This document shows positions 34,290-46,375 of a DNA stretch of 64,000 nucleotides, piece by piece (positions within the stretch are counted from its first letter, which is position 1; the number at the start of each line of letters is the position of its first letter). A program made the translations under genes and the position numbers. The notes under the pieces are model-generated. The model worked only from the letters and a program-made list of their open reading frames with translations, had not been told where the DNA came from and did no database searches. Origin of the DNA: Bimastos eiseni (lineage: Eukaryota; Annelida; Clitellata; Crassiclitellata; Lumbricidae); the NCBI GenBank assembly GCA_959347315.1, contig OY365812.1:62001-126000 (forward strand), written 5' to 3'.

Positions 34290-36145
34290 CAGTGACGTAG
34301 CGAGGCAAAGCGCCGCCTGGGGCGAAGATACAAAATGCTGCCCTCTGACTATTATTCCCTTCACTTCGTTCTTGCATATAATATGCCTACCCCGAGATAT
34401 GCACAAGGAGATAGGCATAGGGCGCCTGTTTTGAGTGCTTTCATTATGCTCTTATTTACATTATGATTATTCTATTCAGCATTCAAATAATTGTAGGGCC
34501 TACAGTTAGTAACAGCATCGGCATGCACTTTCAAAATTAAAGCTGTATGTCCTTTGACTAACTAAAATGAATTATCATTAGATATAAAGAAATGAAAATA
34601 GAATAAGATTGTATTAATTAAGAAATTAACCAGTTATGCATTTTGCAAACAATAAAGCAGGCCTCACTATAAAGTTACTAAACGTCTTGCAGACTAGATC
34701 GAAAATTATAAAAAAAGTCCCCATAAAATTAAAATTAAACAATACAAATCATGGGCCCTATTCTTTCTCTATACGTGTTGAAAAGAAAGTCCTAGGCCTA
34801 AACAATAATTTAATCATAGTGAGACCATAGTAAGTATGGTACTTAGAATAGATTAGTAACTGATAACTATGACCAATTGGAGCGCTCATGAGTAGTAACC
34901 TTGAAGGGGCGCTATATAAATTTTCTCAATAAATGAATGAATGAATGAACTTATCATACTGATTACGGATACGGTCTCATACTTTCATTATATCTGTCAA
35001 CTGTTACAATTCAAAAATTTTACTTTTCTTGCTTTCCCTGCAGCAAAATTACTAATAACCTTGTCAAAGTTAATTGTGCCTGTCAAAGAGCGATAAACTG
35101 AAAGAATTGCTAAATTGGAATGTAGTGATTCTCTAATTGTGGGTCTTAAGTAGGTTTTAATTAGCTTATTTTAATTAGTTTTAGTTTTGAAAATCCAAAT
35201 TCTGTTTAGGCAATAACTCGTTCATCAATCCAGATTCTAATTAAGAAAGATTTTTTGATAAATTCAACTTCTATTTAAGTTAGATTTCGATTGTGAATCC
35301 AACTTTGCATTAATTTTGTAATCACTCAAAGTAGGCAAAAACGTCTTTCATCCCTCAAATTTCTGTTTAAAAAAACTGTATTTGCATCAATAAATGATGC
35401 ATTTTGCAAGTTTTTTCATAAATCAAATTTATATTTAAGCAGAGATTGTCCTTAATTAATCCAACTTTTTACTAAGGCAAGAATGAATTTTCATCCATCT
35501 AAGAATTTGCGCATTATTATAATTGCATAATTTATTTCATTTTATGGGTGCATGCGAAAGTCATGGCAAGATAGACAGAGGTGGCATTGCCATTTTGCAG
35601 CGTATCTATTAACACTATAATATAATTATAAGTGCCATTCGATGGTCCTTCTGTATATCGTATATGTTAGTTTTAAGTCGAGAAGAAGCAAGAAAGCATA
35701 TGGTGCCTGGTCAAGACAAGAGCAGCAAGAATCTTGAAGAGTGCAATTTATACAACAAGAATTTGTTATTTCTTTTGCCATAAATGCCGCCTCTAGGACA
35801 AGTGCCGCCTGGGGCCATTTTGCGCATTATCGTAATTGTATAATTTATTTCATTTTATAGGTGCGAAGGTCATGGCAAGATAGACAGAGGCGGCATTGCC
35901 ATTTTGCAGCGTGTCTATTGACACTAGGTGCCATTCGATGGTCCTTCGGTGTATCGCATAATGTTAGTTATAAGTCGAGAAATAGCAAAAAAGCTTTAGG
36001 ATTAGACAAGAGCAGCAAGAATCTTGAAGAGTGCAAGTGATACAAAAATAATTTTTTATTTATTTTTTCCCGAAAATGCCGCCCCTAGGACAAGTACCGC
36101 CTGGGGCGGTTCGCCCCCTAGCCCCCCCCCTTCGCTACGCCACTG
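34290..36145. mobile_element. hAT-like element upstream of USP copy C
   Basis: An 1856 bp element from CAGTGACGTAGCGAGGCAAA to CCTTCGCTACGCCACTG, with GCCGCCTGGGGCG subterminal at both ends. Flanks ATCTTCAG (34282-34289) and ATCTTCAT (36146-36153) form an 8 bp duplication with one mismatch. Inside are a degenerate-repeat stretch (35215-35490) and an internal tandem duplication of about 310 bp (35508-35820 and 35821-36130). It ends about 200 bp before the USP exon. Confidence 0.82.
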
Positions 36146-36376
36146 ATCTTCATAACTTGCTGTATGGGTTTTAATCTTATACGAAGCAGCGCTCGTGAGT
36201 AAGATTGGTTCCTGAAAATCTGAAATTTACGATCACGATTGTGAGTGCAGGTGGTCTAAGTCTATCGTCTGCTATGTGTCTATGTGTCCGTTGACTGTTG
36301 TAGGCGTGTTGATGAATCTTAGTTGTAGTTGTTGGTCTTAGGTTTTATGTTTTATTGCCAACAGAAGTTGACTGTG

Positions 36377-37780
36377 ATGTCGTCAACAGGAGAGCGTGGT
36401 GAGGAGGCTGTCAATGAGGTGGTGGGACTTCGCAATCTAGGAAACACCTGTTACTTCAGTGCAGTGATACAATCTCTTCTAAAGACGGATCTTCTTCTGG
36501 AAGAACTCAAACATTCGCATCAACAACAACCACCTGATCAACATAATCACCTAGATCATCAGAATCAGCATCCTCCTTCTCCTCCTGTGAGCTCCTCAGA
36601 TGAACTGACGGAGGTGTTCCTTCGTTTTGCCAAAGACGGTTACAGAGAGCAATCAGATGAAGTCCTCCTCCGTCAGTTGATCGATGCTTTCCGTCACCAA
36701 TCGAAGAGATTCATCGGAGGTGGACAACACGACAGTTACGACTGTCTCATCCATTTCCTCAACGACCTTCGAGACGAGGAAAGGAAGCGGTTCCCATCTG
36801 CACCGGATCCAAAGAGACGCCTGACGGTCGTTGATAAGGTCTTCGGAGGACATCTGGTGACGGACTACACCTGTCTATCGTGTCAGGATCAGTTTCGCTC
36901 CTGTGAACCTCTGCTCACCATTTCTCTTCCTGTCGTCTGCTCAAAGACGAATCGCTCTGTGGATGACATCTGCAAAGACAGTGAACTGAGTACGAAGATC
37001 AAAGACAATTCGAGACCACTTGCAGTTCCGATGATAACATCTTCACGTAAGTTCCATCGTGTAAAGACTTCTGTGAAACGCTGCTTTAGACATTTCACGA
37101 GATTCGAGGAGATCCAAAACGAATACCTGTGTCACGAGTGTCAAACGAAAGGGGGGCTCCCCTCAGGTGACACTCCGCATTTTACCTCAGCCACGAAGCG
37201 CACTCTGATCTACAGTCCCCCAGCTGTTCTCGTTCTTCATATGAAGAGATTCGAACAGGCCTTCGGAAGATTTCGCAAACGCAGCGATAGAATCCGATAC
37301 AAGGAACTTCTCGATCTCGGACCCTATTGCATCTCCAGCTGCGAACGAAACAATCCGCAGAATCAGCACATCTGGTATTCACTATTCGGGGTCATAGTTC
37401 ATCGGGGTTCACTGACGCGAGGTCATTATGTCGCATATGTCAAGGGCAAAAGGACTGGAGTTCAACATACGAAGACTTTCCTACAGACAACTTATTTGGA
37501 TCGAGACGCTGAGTCAACGAAGAGGAAGAGCGTTGATGGAGAAGAACCTTCGAAGAGAAAAGAACAAGAAACGCCGAATCCATCTCCTGGTCAATGGTTC
37601 TACGTAAGCGATAGGCATGTTCATTCGCTTAATAATTCAAAGGAAGTGCTGAATAAAGAAGCATATCTTCTCCTCTACGAAAGAGTTGGAACGCCTCTCC
37701 AGCCGACAGTTGGAATGCCTATCCAGACAGTAGATGGAAAGCCTCTCCAGACGACGATGGTAGAATCAATAAATCTGTAG
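36377..37780 (+). CDS. USP16/USP45-like ubiquitin carboxyl-terminal hydrolase (copy C)
   Basis: 467 residues from ATG 36377. Landmarks: Cys box NLGNTCYFS (residue 25), an insert rich in His/Gln/Pro (HQQQPPDQHNH), QHDSYDCLIHFLNDLR (His-Asp-Ser-Tyr where copies A and B have HDSHD), VFGGHLVTDYTCLSC, second pair CHEC, YSPPAVLVLHMKRF, His box GSLTRGHYVAYVK (codon at 37424, residue 350), FYVSDRH and YLLLYERV. The C-terminal tail has three loose repeats around GxPxQT. Active-site and zinc residues are present. Unlike copies A and B it has an in-exon ATG. Two candidate acceptors precede it (after 36341, phase 1; after 36364, phase 0), so it could be a complete short gene with a 5' UTR intron or be spliced to an unseen upstream exon. 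Closer to copy A than to B in the SPPAVLVLHMKRF core. Confidence 0.9.
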   Translation: MSSTGERGEEAVNEVVGLRNLGNTCYFSAVIQSLLKTDLLLEELKHSHQQQPPDQHNHLDHQNQHPPSPPVSSSDELTEVFLRFAKDGYREQSDEVLLRQLIDAFRHQSKRFIGGGQHDSYDCLIHFLNDLRDEERKRFPSAPDPKRRLTVVDKVFGGHLVTDYTCLSCQDQFRSCEPLLTISLPVVCSKTNRSVDDICKDSELSTKIKDNSRPLAVPMITSSRKFHRVKTSVKRCFRHFTRFEEIQNEYLCHECQTKGGLPSGDTPHFTSATKRTLIYSPPAVLVLHMKRFEQAFGRFRKRSDRIRYKELLDLGPYCISSCERNNPQNQHIWYSLFGVIVHRGSLTRGHYVAYVKGKRTGVQHTKTFLQTTYLDRDAESTKRKSVDGEEPSKRKEQETPNPSPGQWFYVSDRHVHSLNNSKEVLNKEAYLLLYERVGTPLQPTVGMPIQTVDGKPLQTTMVESINL

Positions 37781-40700
37781 AAGTCCATCTAAACGGGTGG
37801 CACAAAAGACACATTGGAAAACTGAAGATGAACTTCTCTTTCATATAAATCGAGCTGTAAAGAGATTCAACAGACTTTCGAATGTGTTTTTTTCTTTACT
37901 TTACGTGTTGTGTTTACTTCCTCCTGACGTCTGTTGAGAGTATACATGTAGTGCCGTCATTGGACTATTTTCAGTCACAATCCGCTGCTTCTTTAGTAAA
38001 GTGATCAACAAATCTTAAGAAATTAAAAATGAATTATTGACACATATTTCGGACAACTTTATTTATTTAATTTTATCATTGATGTTCACTTATTTATGAG
38101 CAAAAAATATATCAACTGGCACAAAATTAACTTTGCAAAGGTTTATTCTGCAGATCATCACTGAAATCAATTGGCGTTGAATCTCTGACCATCTCACAGA
38201 AAAACTTCTATAGCGCTAAGTTGTTATGTCACTGCTATCTCTAGAACAATCTCTGAACGTTTTTCAAATTTACTTTCCTCCAGACTAAACCTCTTCTGGC
38301 AAAGGCTACAACTACTTTTGGCTTGCGGTGTCTCCCAAGGCTCTTCGTCTTCTTTAGAAGGACCAGGTCCACTCCACGTCATCCTATACGCCACACCATC
38401 AGGATATCTCATGAAGTCCTCCTATTCAGACGGTACCCAGCTCTATACATTTGTACATCCTTCACCCCACACTTTGCTTCCACCTCAATCGCACAGTTAC
38501 TCCATGTGATTAACCAAATTTCTCAATGAATGTCGTCCGACCTTCTTTTTCCTCAACACATATAAAGGAATTGCGCATCATCGGCCCTCCTGGCCAAATC
38601 AAGAGATTGTCAAAAGGTTAAAGCACTTCTTAAACTTTGGAAGATTTAGAACATCACGTAATAGTTGCAACCTATTCGTAATTCTGATTTCACCAAATGG
38701 AAAAATTTAAATCAATCGTCAATTTTTGGCTCCTCTAAATGTGTCTATTTGAAAGTGGTTTAGAAAAACTTCCCAGCAATTCGAGATTAAGAAACTGAAT
38801 TGAACTCAAAATCGTTTGAACCATGGATCTAACTCATTGGAAACCACACTATTGAGGAATTTGCTTATTTGCCAACATTTTGATCAAAACACAAAACACA
38901 CTGTCTAGCCACAGTTCGTTTGACCGCCTGTGTGTGTCGGAATATTGTCCGTCCGTCCGTCTGTTTTTCCGTCTGTCTGTCCGTCTGTCCATGGCTGTTC
39001 AAATAGACAGATTTAAATTCAACATGGCGCCGTTGAATGAATGAAATGACATCTTTTATAGGCCTACTTGTTTTCCTATTATTTTTGGTCCCAAATAAAG
39101 GCTTATAAAATTTTGTAAATGGCATACTCTCAAAGAACTTGTCTTTTTTCTGTCACAAAATATGTTTGAAAGAGTCCAAGCAGTTGATACTTCTCAGAGT
39201 AATTAATATCCCAAGCATACAGCAACATCCAATCAAATCCACTAGGTGCTCCCACATGACACGGCCTGTGCTTGTGAGTTTCATTTCGTATGAAAACTAC
39301 CAGTGCTTCTCCTGCACCTTCTCCATGCATGAAGACAAGCCAAGGTTGGCACCCTTATCTCTGACAGCTCATTGAAGTCCGAGGCCTACAAAAAACACAT
39401 AACCATGAGCTAGAATTTACCAAAAAACACAAGCTGCACATAGTATAAACGGCTGAACCCGACATGTTTTCAACCTTCAGTATTCTGTGAAAAGGAAAAG
39501 ACTACTTGGGTGCTAAAAGCTTTTGAAGCTGATGCAGAACTAAAATTGAATAACTAGTTAACCACATCCAATATAGTGACAATCAAATTGGGCCACATGA
39601 GAGGCAGACTGTTGGAAAGCCGAAGTTGATTTCAATGCAGGAAAATATGATCAAAGCCATATTTATGCTTTATAAAAAATGAATAACATCTTAAAATCCT
39701 AAAATAAGTAAAGACTTAGTGTAACATAATCATAGTAGGCCAGAGGGTCATATAATTTTGCAACTTAAAAGGGTCTCTTTAAATGGTATATTGGGTCATT
39801 CCAAACTAATCCAAGTGACAAATCACATCTCACCATTGCTCAAAAATGCATGATTACTAAAAAATCATAAATTTCATAATATGGAGGATGGGACACAGCC
39901 ACCTAGCCGAACCAAACAGCTTCAGGAAATTTTCAAATTTTTACAGCCTCAACTTCACCAAACTTTTAATTTCCACTTTGAAAGTCATGTTAATTACACG
40001 TCATGGAGGCTTAACTTAAACTGAGGAATATACATTTCAGTTACTCGACTATAAGTTATTTAGTTTGTCAAATTTTATAATACAGTGAACAAGGCTGTGC
40101 CAAATCCCCACTCTTCAATTCCACCTAAAAGCTAGTTTATTTGTTGATTTTTATTAATTATTATGAAATTTGATTTCGACCTTCTTCCAACATTTTTTTT
40201 CAGAAGTGCTCACGCCTCGACGGCGCAATTGCAGTTGTACTGCCGAGCAATTGTGCAGGAAGGACTTCCTCAAGGTCCCTACACAGTGACTGACGCCTCG
40301 GACGAGGGTCGAACCCGCTCACTCAGCACGTTACGGGCCGACCGCTTTATTTGTAACTGTACATATATGTTCAATAGGAGCTTGCTATGATATGTAATAC
40401 TTGCATAATTTCTTTAATTGAGTTACGCAATTGCGCAGACTAAATTGATAACGTATGTAAAATATACATTCATTTGCTAAACACCAGTCAACTGACTTCG
40501 AGTCATTAGCAATAGTCGTGCTATTGTAAATAATAATACATGAATCAAGGCAATGCTTTCATCAAATGGATTTCAATTTGACTGACACCAAATTAATAGA
40601 TGCAGAGGTGCCATTCCAAACATATGAAAATTCTAATTGAACATTTATATAGCGCACATTCAAGATATCTACTCCAAACAATACAAACATAAACAAACAT

Positions 40701-41639
40701 ACAATAAATAAGAAAATAATATAAATAAGTTAAAGTGTTTCGTCAACAGAATATCTTACCGGAAAGTATTGTAGGTGGTCTGAACCAACAAACAAAGGAG
40801 CAGGGTGTGAAGAGAATTGTGTAGAGTCGTTTCAGAATGATTGCCAAGACTGTTGTGTGACGAGGCAATGAGATATGACAAGGAGCCGATAATGTTCAGT
40901 AGCAGCAAGCCAGTGTAACCTGGACAAATGACATAATTAAGTAATTGATATTATCATTAACAATCAAATGGCATCCATGTTACCCTACAGTGCCAGATTT
41001 TCTGGGGATCAGAGGCTTTGGTCCCACAGCTTCAGCAATAATTTCTAGTTAATTATTTGCAGTTTAACGCAGTTGCAGTGTAACGATACTGTGTGATAAC
41101 AAAGATCAATAGCAATGTCAACCTCCCTTATCCAGTGCAAACAGCATAGGAGCTTATCAGCAATTAGGGTGTTGAACTACTGATATAGTGCAGAATTCTT
41201 CAAATTCCCAGAATTTCTCAACACCAAGCTTCTTTTTGACAAATTGGACCGGCATAGGGTAAACCTTTCACATCACTACTACATGTACCTGGTATGCTGA
41301 TACAAATGACATCCAATCACGGCAGCGGTAAAGGACTGATGAAGCGGGTTCCTCCAGCAGAGTAACCTGCTGTTTCTGCAGTTTAAATTTCAATATAGTT
41401 ACCTAGCATATGTTTATTTTTGAATGTGGGTTCTAACAAAAAAAATATCAAAAATAGTCAATACCCAAAGAAGATTCGAAAACACTTATATAGAATATTC
41501 ATTCTGCTTAAACTTGCTAGACGTAATAGTATTATTCTCGATATACAGGGTGGCTCAATAAAAAAATACCCCACCAGAAGAAGTGCCACCCTGCATACTG
41601 GAGTGCAAATCCCATTCCCAGTTTTCCAAATTCTCGTAG
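37781..41639. other. 3' flank of USP copy C and intergenic
   Basis: Apart from a LINE fragment at 38400-38620, nothing was recognised. No canonical AATAAA lies within 400 bp of the USP stop. Short CCGTCTGT runs occur at about 38945-38995. Left of 41640 (41546-41596) a short inverted pair CAGGGTGGC/GCCACCCTG is present. Confidence 0.5.
38400..38620 (+). pseudogene. LINE RT fragment
   Basis: Reads YSDGTQLYTFVHPS, a decayed YADDTQLY box, followed by sequence that aligns by eye with 10487-10690 (TTGCTTCCACCTCAATCGCA; ATGTCGTCCGACCTTC). It is a second decayed copy of the family at 8335-10740. Confidence 0.6.
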
Positions 41640-41945
41640 CTTATGTAGTTATGAATGTCAAATGATGTTTGAGACTTTGAAGTCATTTATTGAAAGTCTA
41701 TTTGTCAAAGCACATGTGATTAAATTGTGATTATGAACTTTGAGAATTACGATGTTGTATTACAGACTACAGTATTGCTCATAATGCTTTGATTTGGATA
41801 ATGTCATTGAATCACATAATCTTTTGTAGTTACTTACCGGTACCTATTCCTGGATTCTGGGACAAAATAAGCATGACACTGGATGACCTGGGTCGAGTCT
41901 CGGACTGTCCTGGCAATTCTGGGATGGTTTGCCAACTAGCTGGAT
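41640..41945. repeat. Dispersed repeat family, copy 3
   Basis: Matches 27790-28080 over most of its length (TTGGATAATGTCATTGAATC, ATTCCTGGA, GACAAAATAAGCAT). Confidence 0.65.
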
Positions 41946-42759
41946 GAGGCGACTTACTGTGAACTCAGTAATGACATTCAACTAGTAGCTCAAGTGACAT
42001 GAATATTAGAAACTAGAAGGGATTAGGAAGAAAGCTGAGAAACCAGTGGCCTTTTTTAACATTTTCTTTATTGTGTATTGTTTTTCACTTCTCCTGAGAT
42101 TTATTTTTGTTTCAGTTTGTATATAGGAAATTTTTATGCACATTATTTATTACATAGTTACGTTTGGAGCTGCAGTTATTGTTTGATGTCAGTGAACTTG
42201 AGTCTAACTACAAGAACATGCTGCAGCGGTTGCAAAAATGAAACTGCATGGATCTGAGGAGATTTATGACAGGTGAATAATTTGCTTATTTTTGAGGTCA
42301 TGCCATGTCATGCCATCACACTTACCGAGTTCACATGTCATGTTTTACCCAAAAATCTTAACGGCCTAACTTTAAAGGCATCTTCAGGCATATCATAATA
42401 GACATCGGAGGCGAATTGTCAATCACCAAACGAACCGCCATGACCGCTCAAACAAAACAAAGAGCATGCGCTAGTCGCAACAACAAAAGAATTATATAAT
42501 TTGAAATCATCAAATTCCAAAAGCTCAGAATATACAAAACATAACTTGCCTTCGAAAACATTTTGCACCGATATCTTTAAGGCTGATAACGCAGTTTTAC
42601 ATAAGATATCGGGGAAGATTCGCTAAACCGGACTCGCAAATTCATCGCCGCAATTTTGCTAAAGGACGTAGATATCCGCGCAACATATAGATATAAAGAT
42701 AGAGGCACCCGTGTAAACCTCGTTCTGTGGTGATCCTCCACATAATCCTACACATGTGG

Positions 42760-43101
42760 CGCCATTGACATGTGGTTATAGTGTGGAGCAGGTGTGGAGA
42801 TCCACCACGGGAAGATAACAGTGTAGGTCTTATTAGTCGATTTTCACTTACTGTGACGATCGTCCCGTTACGGTAGGACGTCAGAGACCCAGAGTACAAC
42901 AGACTCAACGTTCGTTCAGCAGCAACGTTGTTGGCTCAGGAAACTTAGAGCGATCTGAGATAGTTTCGGATATCGTGTCGACGTGGCAAACCAGAATTCT
43001 AAAGGATGAGCAGTTGGCTTCGACAGCTGAAAGATATGAACAAAGGCTTTTGCCAGGTTGACCTGTGCATCTTCCTCAAGCCACGGAATGTTCTCGCACA
43101 C
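42760..43101 (-). pseudogene. Possible hAT transposase C-terminal fragment
   Basis: Minus-strand frames read HPLEFWFATSTRYPKLSQIA, then after a frameshift TLSLLYSGSLTS and NRLIRPTLL. This resembles the hAT dimerisation domain (PLxFWxxxxxxYPxLSxIAxxxLS, then ERxFSxxG). No ends were identified. Confidence 0.5.
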
Positions 43102-43109
43102 GAAGTCGT

Positions 43110-44572
43110 AACTAAATCATTTTAGTTACGTCTTTACCACACCACAAACACCACCAACACGAAAACCTGTCAAATTCGAGGCCATTCGCGGCAAAACGTT
43201 AAAATTCACGGTAGTATCTAAAATTCGCGACATTTGCGAATCCCGCGATGACCGAGAAAACTTTAGAATCTTAAATGATGAGCTTAGAGAAAATGGACCT
43301 CTAGTCTCAACTGGAGTTCATTCCTATTATCATGATGCGGTCTGACTAAAATACATAAGGTATAAATAAATTAGCTGATATCTTTGTCCTATTGTTTTAC
43401 TGTTTTATTGTTTTACTAATTGAGAACGGAACGTGTCCATTGACAGTTTTCGAATATTTAAGTTTAAACTTTCAACAGAAGAAAATGCGAAATTTAAAAA
43501 TAGCCGTACCACAGAATTTGCTACGAATATAGAAACTAAACAGAGCTCGTGATGCCGTTTAGCCTAAATCCTACATGCGCGTATACATTCGCCGCCTACT
43601 TGTGTCAAATACATGTAGTTCATATATAGTACAAAACTATTTCTATCTCCATAAAACAATTATGAAAATCTTAATGGATGCCATAAAACCCATGATCCGA
43701 TTTGAACCCAACACAAAGGTCATCATTTGTAGAAAAAAACTTCATAACAAAGGTCATCATTTGTAGAAAAAAACTTCATATTTTATTAATTCTGTCTATC
43801 AATGTTTACAGGCCAAATCTGTGGTATAGCGAAATCGCTTATGAATAGAACTAAATTAGGCCTAATTTTCAACCGAACTGACCCATTAAACATAGGCCTA
43901 GATGTAGAACAATTCACATTTAATGTCAGTGTAAATTTAGTTTTCTCAATAACTGTGGATAGACGTGTGCTTGGTCCACTGTTCGAAACCAATCACATAT
44001 CACAGCTGTTAAGAAGAAGTTATAAGAATGGACGCATTAAACTTTGAACCATTTAATGAATAGCCTACCCACATGCATTGAGTAGGCATATGCGTTCCTG
44101 CAGGTAAACTTGCAATCAATACGTTATAATATAGTCTACACATAGGGGTCTACACTGGCACTTCTAACGACCTATACGTATGTGTGTATATATTCTCTGT
44201 TGTGAACTTAGGATATCAGTTATGCTCTGAGTGTCATGTCACGTCATGCTCTTGCCTACCTTAATAATATTATAGAACTCTTGATCAAACGAAAACAGTC
44301 GATTCCTAATTTACCATTGAACTCTATTCGATATATATCTGCTCCGTCTCCTTTAATTTGCACAGGACCTGTATTCTGGTCATGTTACCTGAACATATAT
44401 GCCTATCTCTGCTCAACTAAGTCTTATCTTACTCGTCTTTGTATTATGTTCAAATCCTCGAAGAAGATCACAAGAAGAACAAAAGCCTCCTATTAACACG
44501 TTTATTCTACGATGCGTCAGAATTTATGGTCGTCTCGTGCACAGTCCAGAAATACAGAGCCTCGAATGCAGG
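43110..44572. other. Intergenic, with a small tandem duplication
   Basis: At about 43713-43782 a 36 bp unit (CAAAGGTCATCATTTGTAGA and following) occurs twice. No gene was recognised. Confidence 0.6.
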
Positions 44573-45969
44573 CAAAGATATTCAGTCAAAGATATTCAGT
44601 CAAAGATATTCAGTCAAAGATATTCAGTCAAAGATATTCAGTCAAAGATATTCAGTCAAAGATATTCAGTCAAAGATATTCAGTCAAAGATATTCAGTCA
44701 AAGATATTCAGTCAAAGATATTCAGTCAAAGATATTCAGTCAAAGATATTCAGTCAAAGATATTCAGTCAAAGATATTCAGTCAAAGATATTCAGTCAAA
44801 GATATTCAGTCAAAGATATTCAGTCAAAGATATTCAGTCAAAGATATTCAGTCAAAGATATTCAGTCAAAGATATTCAGTCAAAGATATTCAGTCAAAGA
44901 TATTCAGTCAAAGATATTCAGTCAAAGATATTCAGTCAAAGATATTCAGTCAAAGATATTCAGTCAAAGATATTCAGTCAAAGATATTCAGTCAAAGATA
45001 TTCAGTCAAAGATATTCAGTCAAAGATATTCAGTCAAAGATATTCAGTCAAAGATATTCAGTCAAAGATATTCAGTCAAAGATATTCAGTCAAAGATATT
45101 CAGTCAAAGATATTCAGTCAAAGATATTCAGTCAAAGATATTCAGTCAAAGATATTCAGTCAAAGATATTCAGTCAAAGATATTCAGTCAAAGATATTCA
45201 GTCAAAGATATTCAGTCAAAGATATTCAGTCAAAGATATTCAGTCAAAGATATTCAGTCAAAGATATTCAGTCAAAGATATTCAGTCAAATATATTCAGT
45301 CAAAGATATTCAGTCAAAGATATTCAGTCAAAGATATTCAGTCAAAGATATTCAGTCAAAGATATTCAGTCAAAGATATTCAGTCAAAGATATTCAGTCA
45401 AAGATATTCAGTCAAAGATATTCAGTCAAAGATATTCAGTCAAAGATATTCAGTCAAAGATATTCAGTCAAAGATATTCAGTCAAAGATATTCAGTCAAA
45501 GATATTCAGTCAAAGATATTCAGTCAAAGATATTCAGTCAAAGATATTCAGTCAAAGATATTCAGTCAAAGATATTCAGTCAAAGATATTCAGTCAAAGA
45601 TATTCAGTCAAAGATATTCAGTCAAAGATATTCAGTCAAAGATATTCAGTCAAAGATATTCAGTCAAAGATATTCAGTCAAAGATATTCAGTCAAAGATA
45701 TTCAGTCAAAGATATTCAGTCAAAGATATTCAGTCAAAGATATTCAGTCAAAGATATTCAGTCAAAGATATTCAGTCAAAGATATTCAGTCAAAGATATT
45801 CAGTCAAAGATATTCAGTCAAAGATATTCAGTCAAAGATATTCAGTCAAAGATATTCAGTCAAAGATATTCAGTCAAAGATATTCAGTCAAAGATATTCA
45901 GTCAAAGATATTCAGTCAAAGATATTCAGTCAAAGATATTCAGTCAAAGATATTCAGTCAAATATTCAG
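44573..45969. repeat. 14 bp satellite, about 100 nearly identical units
   Basis: About 1397 bp of uninterrupted AAAGATATTCAGTC units. I found one substitution (45291, G to T) and a shortened last unit. Because 14 is not divisible by 3 and the unit lacks stops on the plus strand, all three forward frames stay open and give the same 14-residue cycle (DIQSKIFSQRYSVK). These long open frames are not evidence of a gene. Confidence 0.97.
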
Positions 45970-46097
45970 CTCCCGTCGCCTGAGATTCCTCTCCTGTTTA
46001 GTTTCATCTGCTCTGCACCTGACGCCCTCTGTTCGAACGACATTCGATAGGAGTCGAATTCTCAGATCAGACGAAAGAGAGACAACCAGACGAATAT

Positions 46098-46099
<2 letters not shown>

Positions 46100-46128
<29 letters not shown>

Positions 46129-46130
46129 AA
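46100..46130. repeat. GACA microsatellite
   Basis: A short run of CAGACAGACAGACA with one AACA variant, just right of the 14 bp satellite. Confidence 0.7.
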
Positions 46131-46279
46131 GCAAACGCGATATTCTTCAACGTCCATCTTCTGCAACTAATTGATATATTTCTTCAAGTGCAAGAACTTA
46201 AGAAGTCTTCGCCACTCGCGACGAAACGAATTATGCGACAACGCATTTTTTACGGAAATAAACGCTTCACGACGACATA

Positions 46280-46375
46280 TGCGTATATATATATGTATAT
46301 ATATATATGTATATATATGATATACACATATATGTAAATATGTATGCATATATATATTATGCAATATATATTATA
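46280..46375. repeat. TA/TATG-rich microsatellite
   Basis: Imperfect ATATATATGTATATAT repeats. Confidence 0.8.

Noticed and set aside
41546..41596. Short mariner-like inverted pair CAGGGTGGC/GCCACCCTG
   Set aside because: Only about 50 bp long, without TA duplication evidence or internal sequence; too little to call.
44573..45969. CRISPR-like array
   Set aside because: Direct 14 bp units without spacers in a eukaryotic genome.
44399..46174. 591-codon open frame with a leader-like start
   Set aside because: Nearly all of it is the 14 bp satellite, open in every forward frame. The leader resemblance may be chance; recorded only as a finding to test.
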